A DNA stretch of 64,000 nucleotides. It comes from Variovorax sp. WS11 (GTDB lineage Bacteria > Pseudomonadota > Gammaproteobacteria > Burkholderiales > Burkholderiaceae_C). The notes below the pieces were generated by a model, which was not told the DNA's origin, made no database searches, and saw only the letters and a list, made by a program, of their open reading frames with translations. The translations under genes were made by a program, and so were the position numbers. The stretch lies in NCBI RefSeq assembly GCF_010499245.1, contig NZ_JAAGOW010000005.1:434001-498000 (forward strand), given 5' to 3'. Below are positions 58,912 to 64,000 of the stretch, piece after piece (positions within the stretch are counted from its first letter, which is position 1; the number at the start of each line of letters is the position of its first letter).

Positions 58912-60270
58912 ATGCGCCAGATAGACGTGCACGCGCTTGCCGACAAGGCGCGCTTCAACCGCTTCCACGGCCTGGTGCTGTTCTGGAGCGCCCTCATCAT
59001 CATCTTCGACGGCTACGACCTCGCCGTCGTCGGCATCGCCCTGCCTGCCATCATGCAGAGCATGAACGTCGCCCCGGCGAACGCGGGCCTGATGGTGAGC
59101 TCGGCGCTCTTCGGCATGATGTTCGGCAACATCATCCTCGGGACGATTGCCGACAGGATCGGAAGGCGCTGGGCCGTCGTCATCTGTGTCGCGCTGTTCA
59201 GCGTCTTCACGGCTGCCGCGGGCATGACCAACGATCCGGTGGTGTTCAGCATCTTCCGCTTCATCGCGGGCATCGGCATCGGCGGCGTGATGCCCAACGT
59301 CGTGGCCCAGATGACCGAGTACTCGCCACTGAAGATCCGCAGCATGATGGTCACGCTGATGTTCAGCGGCTACTCCGTCGGCGGCATGCTGGCGGCGCTG
59401 GTGGGCAAGGGGATGATCGAGCGCTTCGGCTGGTCGTCCGTCTTCCTCGTGGCCGGCCTGCCGGTCCTCCTCATCCCCTTCATCTTCCGCTCCTTTCCCG
59501 AATCCATGCCCTTCCTCATCCGGAAGAAGCGCTTCGAAGAGCTGCGGGATATCGCGTCGCGCCTGGAGCCTGGCTACAAGCCCGAAGCGAGCGACCGATT
59601 CGCCCTGCCCCAGGAAGACAGGGCGGACAGCGCGCCGATCCGGCACCTCTTCCATGAAGGCCGCGGCTTCAGCACTTTCATGTTCTGGCTCTCGTTCCTG
59701 ATGTGCCTCTTCATGGTGTATGCGCTCAGTTCGTGGCTCACCAAGCTGATGGCGAGCGCGGGCTTCAGCCTGGGGTCGGCCTTGACCTTCGTGCTGGTGC
59801 TGAACTTCGGCGCGATGATCGGCGCGATCGGCGGTGGATGGCTGTCGGACCGCTTTCCCATCAAGCATGTGCTGATCGGGATGTATGTGCTGGCCGCGAT
59901 CTCCATCACGCTGCTGGGCCAGCCGCTGCCCACGCCGGTCTTGTTCCTGATGGTCGGGCTCGCCGGCGCCACGACCATCGGCACGCAGATCGTGAACCTG
60001 GCCTACGTGGGTCAGTTCTACCCGATGGCGGTGCGCAGCACGGGCATCGGCTGGGCGCTGGGGGTCGGTCGCATCGGCGCGCTGGCCGCGCCGATCGTGA
60101 TCGGTACGCTCGTGGGCATGGCGCTTCCTCTGCAGCAGAACTTCATCGCGATCGCCGTCCCGGCCCTGATTGCGGCGGTGGCGACCCTGCTCATCAACCA
60201 CCGTCGCTCGGCATCCGCGCACCACGAGGATGTCAACGCGATGATCCCTGACGCGGTACCTGCCAAATGA
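58912..60270 (+). CDS. MFS aromatic-acid:proton symporter (AAHS family)
   Basis: 452 residues, twelve predicted membrane segments. The family motif IIFDGYDLAVVGIALPAIM is in helix 1, and GTIADRIGRRWAVV in the helix 2-3 loop with its repeat GGGWLSDRFPIKHVL in the second half. AAHS carriers (PcaK, BenK, MhbT, GenK) import benzoate-, protocatechuate- and gentisate-type acids, so this is the substrate or product carrier of the operon. CAGGAGACTCG precedes the ATG; its stop overlaps the reductase start as ATGA. Confidence 0.92.
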   Translation: MRQIDVHALADKARFNRFHGLVLFWSALIIIFDGYDLAVVGIALPAIMQSMNVAPANAGLMVSSALFGMMFGNIILGTIADRIGRRWAVVICVALFSVFTAAAGMTNDPVVFSIFRFIAGIGIGGVMPNVVAQMTEYSPLKIRSMMVTLMFSGYSVGGMLAALVGKGMIERFGWSSVFLVAGLPVLLIPFIFRSFPESMPFLIRKKRFEELRDIASRLEPGYKPEASDRFALPQEDRADSAPIRHLFHEGRGFSTFMFWLSFLMCLFMVYALSSWLTKLMASAGFSLGSALTFVLVLNFGAMIGAIGGGWLSDRFPIKHVLIGMYVLAAISITLLGQPLPTPVLFLMVGLAGATTIGTQIVNLAYVGQFYPMAVRSTGIGWALGVGRIGALAAPIVIGTLVGMALPLQQNFIAIAVPALIAAVATLLINHRRSASAHHEDVNAMIPDAVPAK

Positions 60271-61481
60271 ACACCGAAACCATCGTCATCGTGGGCGCCG
60301 GCCAGGCCGGCGGCTGGGCCGCACAGACACTGCGCAGCGAAGGATTCAAGGGCAAGATCGTGCTGATTGGCGACGAGCCGCATCGCCCCTACGAGCGGCC
60401 GCCTCTGTCCAAGGCAGTGCTTGCGGGCGACGCGCATGCGGACACCACCAGCCTGGTGAAGCCGGAGGCCTTCGACCTGCTCGACATCGACTGGCGGCCG
60501 AAGGTCACTGCGACCCGCATCGACAGGCCGGCCAGGCTACTCCACCTGACGCAGGGCGAGCCCGTCTCCTACGACAAGCTGATCCTGTGCAACGGCGGCC
60601 GGGCGCGCCGGCTGGATGTTCCGGGCGCGGACCTGCAGTGCGTCCACATCCTGCGCAGCATCGAGGATGCGGCGGCGCTGGGCGCGGCCCTGTCGGCCGG
60701 CAAGCACTTGCTGATCGTGGGCGGCGGCTGGATCGGGCTCGAAGTGGCCGCGACCGCGCGCAAGAAGGGCATGCAGGTGACCGTGGTCGAGGCCCTGCCC
60801 CGGCTGTGTGAGCGCACCGTTCCGCCGCTGATCTCCGACTACCTGCTGCGGCTGCATCGCTCGCACGGCGTCGAGGTCGTGCTCGGCACGGGCGTCCAGC
60901 AGTTCGCACGCACGCCCGGAGGCATGTGCGCCACGCTCGGCGACGGACGCGAAATCGCCTGCGATGCGGTGCTCGTCGGCATCGGCCTGGTGGCCAACGA
61001 CGAGCTCGCGCGCGAAGCCGGGCTGGCGTGCGAGGGCGGCGTGATGGTCGATGCGCAGTGCCGCTCGTCCGATGCCGACATCCTGGCCGCCGGCGACGTC
61101 GCGGCCTGGCATTGCGAGTGGGCGGGGCGGCGGATGCGGCTGGAGTCCTGGCAGAACGCCCAGGAGCAGGGAATCGCCGCTGCGCGCGCCGCGCTCGGCA
61201 TCGAGGTGAACCACCAGCCGCTGCCCTGGTTCTGGTCGGACCAGTACGACATCAACCTGCAGATCTTCGGCATGCCCGCGCCTTCGCATCGGGTCGTCGT
61301 GCGGGGTGACCCGGACACCCACAGCTTCGTCGTCTTCTTCCTCGACGAGGACAAGGTCGTGGCGGCACTGGGGCCCAATTCCGCCAAGGACCTGCGCTTC
61401 GCCCGGCGCCTCATCGAGCGCCGCACCAGCGTCGACCCGGAGCGGCTCGCGGACATCCACGTGCCGCTCGCCAAACTTTGA
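60267..61481 (+). CDS. Ferredoxin reductase, FAD-dependent (BphA4/PdR type)
   Basis: 404 residues. Two dinucleotide folds: FAD motif IVIVGAGQAGGWAAQTL (residues 6-22) and NAD(H) motif LLIVGGGWIGLEVAATAR; C-terminal domain with SDQYDINLQIFGMPA as in BphA4/ThcD reductases. It passes electrons from NADH to the Rieske ferredoxin at 58487. Start overlaps the MFS stop (ATGA). This two-component electron supply differs from the iron-sulphur flavoprotein NagAa of the classic salicylate 5-hydroxylase system. Confidence 0.93.
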   Translation: MNTETIVIVGAGQAGGWAAQTLRSEGFKGKIVLIGDEPHRPYERPPLSKAVLAGDAHADTTSLVKPEAFDLLDIDWRPKVTATRIDRPARLLHLTQGEPVSYDKLILCNGGRARRLDVPGADLQCVHILRSIEDAAALGAALSAGKHLLIVGGGWIGLEVAATARKKGMQVTVVEALPRLCERTVPPLISDYLLRLHRSHGVEVVLGTGVQQFARTPGGMCATLGDGREIACDAVLVGIGLVANDELAREAGLACEGGVMVDAQCRSSDADILAAGDVAAWHCEWAGRRMRLESWQNAQEQGIAAARAALGIEVNHQPLPWFWSDQYDINLQIFGMPAPSHRVVVRGDPDTHSFVVFFLDEDKVVAALGPNSAKDLRFARRLIERRTSVDPERLADIHVPLAKL

Positions 61482-61514
61482 CGCAGGTCATACGAAGCTG
61501 TCGGCAAGGCCACA

Positions 61515-61919
61515 TCAGGCATCGCTGGTCTCTGGAAGCTTCGCAATCACCTTGATCTCGAACTGGAAGCCATAGAGCCAAGTCACGCCGATGCCCGTCA
61601 GCGTCGGGTGCGGCGCGTCGCCCCAATACTCCGGCACCACCTTCCAGATCGTTTCGAAGGTCGATTCGGGATCGACGATAAAGACGGTCACGTCGACCAC
61701 ATCGTCGAACGTGCAGCCCGCAGCCGCCAGGATCGCGTTGAGATTGTCGAATGCGAGCCGGACCTGCGCCTCCAGTTCGGGCTCGGGAGAGCCGTCCGGG
61801 CGGCTGCCGACCTGCCCCGAAACGAACAGGAAGCCGTTGGACCGGATCGCCGGCGAATAGCGATTCTTCTCGTAGAGCGCCTGGCGGCCGGCAGGAAAAA
61901 CGACGTCACGCTTGGTCAT
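61515..61919 (-). CDS. RidA/YjgF-family deaminase
   Basis: 134 residues. RidA features GFLFVSGQVGSRPDGSPEPE, VRLAFDNLNAILAAAG and DVVDVTVFIVDPES. Members hydrolyse reactive imines/enamines, though several in aromatic clusters are aminoacrylate-independent. It converges on the reductase gene and is divergent from the LysR gene at 62070, which is a likely regulator. It may act on a product of a catabolic pathway rather than being housekeeping. Confidence 0.9.
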   Translation of the reverse strand: MTKRDVVFPAGRQALYEKNRYSPAIRSNGFLFVSGQVGSRPDGSPEPELEAQVRLAFDNLNAILAAAGCTFDDVVDVTVFIVDPESTFETIWKVVPEYWGDAPHPTLTGIGVTWLYGFQFEIKVIAKLPETSDA

Positions 61920-61944
61920 GGGTTGGGTTTCCTTATTTCTGTAG

Positions 61945-61959
61945 GGGTCGAATCGACCC
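61945..61959. promoter_or_regulatory. Candidate LysR box in the RidA promoter region
   Basis: GGGTCG-AAT-CGACCC is a perfect 6-bp inverted repeat with a three-base centre, 26 bases upstream of the RidA ATG and about 110 bases upstream of the LysR start at 62070. It overlaps the likely RidA promoter. Symmetry seen; binding is inferred. Confidence 0.45.
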
Positions 61960-62069
61960 GGTGTTGACGATGAAGGGACTTTAGGAAGGCTTGCATCCGG
62001 GATCAACGAGCAAGGCCAACAATCACAATTTGCAAAACCCAAACAATCCTCGAGACCTCTGGAGCCGAG

Positions 62070-62996
62070 ATGGACCGTTTCGATGCGATGCAGGCATTCG
62101 CTCGCGTGGTGGAAGCACGCAGCTTCACCAAGGCGGCGGAGACGCTTCACATGAGCAAGACCAGCGTGACGCAACTGGTGCAGCAGCTGGAAGCGCGGCT
62201 GCGCGTCAAGCTGCTCAACCGGACCACGCGCAAGGTCAACGTCACCGCCGATGGCGCGGCCTACTACGAGCGCGTGGTGCGCCTGCTGGCCGACATGGAC
62301 GATGCCGAGACCAGCCTCTCGAGCGCCTCGGCGTCGCCCAGGGGCCGGCTGCGGGTGGATGTGCCCAGCCCGCTGGCTCGCATGATCCTGGTGCCGGCAT
62401 TGCCGGCATTCCACGCGCACTACCCCGACATCCAGCTCCACATGGGCGTGAGCGATCGCATGGTGGACCTGATCGGCGAGAACGTGGACTGCGTCGTGCG
62501 CGGCGGCGAGCTCACCGACCCGTCGCTGATGGCACGCCGCGTTGGCGACCTGCAGCTCGGGGTTTACGCGGCGCCGGGCTACCTGGAGCACGCCGGCACC
62601 CCCTCGCACCCATGGGAGCTGGAAGACACGCATCACCGCATCGTGGGCTTCCTGGGGTCGAGCACCGGCAAGATCTTTCCGTACGTCATGCAACGCGACG
62701 GCGAGCGCATCGAAGGGCAAGGCCGCTACGCGTTCGCGGTCGACGACGGCAATGCCTACCTCGCGGCCGGCCTGGCCGGCCTGGGAATCCTCTGGCTGCC
62801 GCACTACATGGCCAAGCCGCATCTGGCGCGCGGCGAGCTGGTGCCCCTGTTCGAGGGCTGGCGCCTCGATCCGATGCCGCTGTACGTGGCGTTTCCGCCG
62901 AACCGGCATGTCAGCACCAAGCTGCGGGTGTTCATCGAGTGGGTCGCTGAGCTGATGGCACGACATGCGCCCGTCAGCGCCGGACGCGACTCGTGA
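62070..62996 (+). CDS. LysR-family transcriptional regulator
   Basis: 308 residues. HTH MDRFDAMQAFARVVEARSFT and HMSKTSVTQLVQQLEARLRV. The effector domain includes VRGGELTDPSLMARRVGDLQ and GLGILWLPHYMAKPHLARGE, the CrgA/DmlR-type pattern. Divergent from RidA, which is its most probable target. It ends 84 bases before the GntR gene. Confidence 0.92.
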   Translation: MDRFDAMQAFARVVEARSFTKAAETLHMSKTSVTQLVQQLEARLRVKLLNRTTRKVNVTADGAAYYERVVRLLADMDDAETSLSSASASPRGRLRVDVPSPLARMILVPALPAFHAHYPDIQLHMGVSDRMVDLIGENVDCVVRGGELTDPSLMARRVGDLQLGVYAAPGYLEHAGTPSHPWELEDTHHRIVGFLGSSTGKIFPYVMQRDGERIEGQGRYAFAVDDGNAYLAAGLAGLGILWLPHYMAKPHLARGELVPLFEGWRLDPMPLYVAFPPNRHVSTKLRVFIEWVAELMARHAPVSAGRDS

Positions 62997-63015
62997 ACGG
63001 CGAGGCCATCGGTTC

Positions 63016-63040
63016 GATCGGATCCGATCTTGGATTCGAA
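63016..63040. promoter_or_regulatory. 14-bp palindrome and TTGGAT element upstream of the GntR gene
   Basis: GATCGGATCCGATC (63016-63029) is a perfect palindrome, followed directly by TTGGATTCGAA (63030-63040), which shares TTGGAT with a pair of sites downstream of the gene (63767-63787). Located 41-65 bases before the GntR start at 63081. Fits an autoregulatory operator. Confidence 0.5.
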
Positions 63041-63080
63041 AGTAAGATAGCGGTCTTTGAAGCTGCGCGCGAGGTTCTGG

Positions 63081-63725
63081 ATGGCTGCCGATTCGACGAA
63101 TGGCGAACTTGTTTTGTCCGCAGATTCAGTCACGACCGCGCTGCGCGACATGATTCTGACGGGCTCGTTGGGCATCGGGGTCCAGCTCCGACAGGAGGCG
63201 CTGGCCAAACGCTTCGGCGTCAGCCGCATCCCTGTGCGCGAGGCATTGAAGCGGCTCCAGGCCGAGGGCCTTGTCCAGCACACCCCCCACCAAGGCTCCA
63301 TCGTCGCGAGCCAGTCCATCCCCGAACTGCTCGAGACCCTGGACATCCGAATTGGCCTGGAAACGCGTGCCCTGAAACTTGCCATCCCGCTGATGAAGGC
63401 ATCGGACCACAAGGCGGCGCGCGAGATCATGGCCAGGTACGACGCGAGCGACTCGCCGCTCGAATGGACCGAACTCAATCTGGAGTTTCATCTGTGCCTG
63501 TACAGGCCATGCGGCCGGCCCAGGCTGCTGAAGATGATCGAGGAGATCGTGCGCGGAATCGGCATTCACCTGCGCGCCCAGCAGTCGTACAAGGCCGGGC
63601 GCAAGTCCCCCCAGTCCGAGCACCGCGAAATCCTCAAGGCTTGCGTGGCGCGTGACGTGCCCTTGGCGATCGAGCTGCTCGAGAAGCACATCGAGCACAC
63701 GCAGAGCGCGCTTCAGGACGACTGA
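63081..63725 (+). CDS. GntR-family transcriptional regulator (FadR/FCD type)
   Basis: 214 residues. N-terminal winged HTH SVTTALRDMILTGSLGIGVQ, LRQEALAKRFGVSRIPVREA followed by LKRLQAEGLVQHTPHQG; C-terminal FCD helical domain with the metal/effector histidines in WTELNLEFHLCLYR and SEHREILKA. Start at 63081 (MAADSTNG) is preferred to 63057. It is followed by a Bug gene (63861) with TTGGAT repeats between them, so it probably represses that gene in response to a carboxylate effector. Confidence 0.92.
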   Translation: MAADSTNGELVLSADSVTTALRDMILTGSLGIGVQLRQEALAKRFGVSRIPVREALKRLQAEGLVQHTPHQGSIVASQSIPELLETLDIRIGLETRALKLAIPLMKASDHKAAREIMARYDASDSPLEWTELNLEFHLCLYRPCGRPRLLKMIEEIVRGIGIHLRAQQSYKAGRKSPQSEHREILKACVARDVPLAIELLEKHIEHTQSALQDD

Positions 63726-63766
63726 ATCAGGCAGGCCTGGACAAGAGGGTCGAACCGCGTCTATTA

Positions 63767-63787
63767 TTGGATCCAGTTTTGGATACC
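63767..63787. promoter_or_regulatory. Direct TTGGAT repeats upstream of a Bug gene
   Basis: TTGGATCC (63767-63774), including the palindrome TGGATCCA, and TTGGATACC (63779-63787) repeat the TTGGAT unit with 12-base spacing. The motif also occurs at 63030-63035 upstream of the GntR gene. Probably GntR-protein binding sites in the promoter of the gene at 63861. The rest of 63726-63860 shows no other feature. Confidence 0.5.
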
Positions 63788-63860
63788 TTCCGGGACCATG
63801 TATTCAAGGCCGATGGCCGACGCACGGTCGTCTTGTTCATCACACACAGCTAGGAATCCC

Positions 63861-64000
63861 GTGGCACATCAATCGCAAGCCCGAACCCGGCGCCGCGCGC
63901 TGAAGCGAATCGCCGTTTCGATCGGCCTGGGCATGGCGGGCGGCACGCTCCCCATGCACGCCGGCGCGCAGGACCCCTACCCCTCGAAGCCGATCAAGCT
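63861..64000 (+). CDS. Bug/TctC-family periplasmic solute receptor, start only (cut by window)
   Basis: 140 bases, no stop before the window ends. Translation from a GTG at 63861 with TAGGAATCCC upstream gives an arginine-rich signal peptide with core RIAVSIGLGMAGGTLPMHAG, then AQDPYPSKPIKL, the usual Bug mature start (YPSKPIKL, then a VPF segment expected). It is the eighth Bug-type receptor in the window. The presence of the upstream GntR gene and repeats suggests GntR control. Confidence 0.85.
   Translation, partial: MAHQSQARTRRRALKRIAVSIGLGMAGGTLPMHAGAQDPYPSKPIK

Overview
The window reads as a chromosomal stretch from a Burkholderiales betaproteobacterium, most likely a Comamonadaceae member such as Variovorax or a close relative. 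The basis is inference: high G+C with strong third-position GC bias, many Bug/TctC-type periplasmic receptors, and catabolic islands each with its own regulator. No rRNA, tRNA, CRISPR array, prophage or insertion sequence was seen, and no gap between genes exceeds 300 bases.

Layout. (1) 1-10772: a minus-strand amino-acid island with an ABC permease cut by the window edge, two related solute receptors, a muconate-lactonising-type enolase, a DadA-like FAD oxidoreductase, an ALDH7-type semialdehyde dehydrogenase, a ThDP enzyme, a saccharopine/lysine-dehydrogenase-like protein and a LysR regulator. The content points to lysine, pipecolate or a related amino acid. An operator-like motif is shared by the two promoter regions. 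(2) 10915-13463: a Bug receptor plus an M81 (MlrC-like) metallopeptidase, divergent from that LysR gene. (3) 13473-23494: two divergent operons around a striking 17-bp inverted repeat. One side has Bug, alpha/beta hydrolase and LysR. The other has Bug, enolase, Bug, crotonase, acyl-CoA dehydrogenase, CoA-transferase and GST. (4) 23549-24389: a small gene and a decayed nucleotidyltransferase. (5) 24316-31893: amidohydrolase and CMD-family genes, a LysR gene, RraA-like protein, aminotransferase and a complete polar amino-acid ABC transporter. (6) 32022-32697: VapBC with its operator. (7) 32817-36892: AraC, ThDP enzyme, Bug and NIPSNAP. (8) 36948-39936: small housekeeping or accessory genes (Nudix, hydrolase, DUF1272, ASCH, RibD-like reductase). 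(9) 39942-45894: LysR, Bug, UxaA/GarD-type dehydratase, ALDH and HpcH/HpaI aldolase, a likely sugar-acid route. (10) 45917-52253: two acyl-CoA dehydrogenases, Bug, tandem IclR regulators and a CoA-transferase. (11) 52317-55671: a TctDE-like two-component system, a TerC protein with a palindrome-rich leader, and a Usp protein. (12) 55702-61481: a NagR/DntR-like LysR gene with a three-component Rieske oxygenase and an aromatic-acid MFS carrier. (13) 61515-64000: RidA, LysR, GntR and the start of an eighth Bug receptor.

How it works together: nearly every block pairs a periplasmic receptor or transporter with a few enzymes and a local transcription factor, as in a scavenger of diverse organic and aromatic acids. 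Eight Bug receptors occur with no TctA/TctB membrane genes in the window, so they probably share membrane components encoded elsewhere or act as sensors. Start codons were chosen from ribosome-binding sites, overlap with upstream genes and family N-termini. Functions are assigned from motifs and recalled family features; no database search was run.
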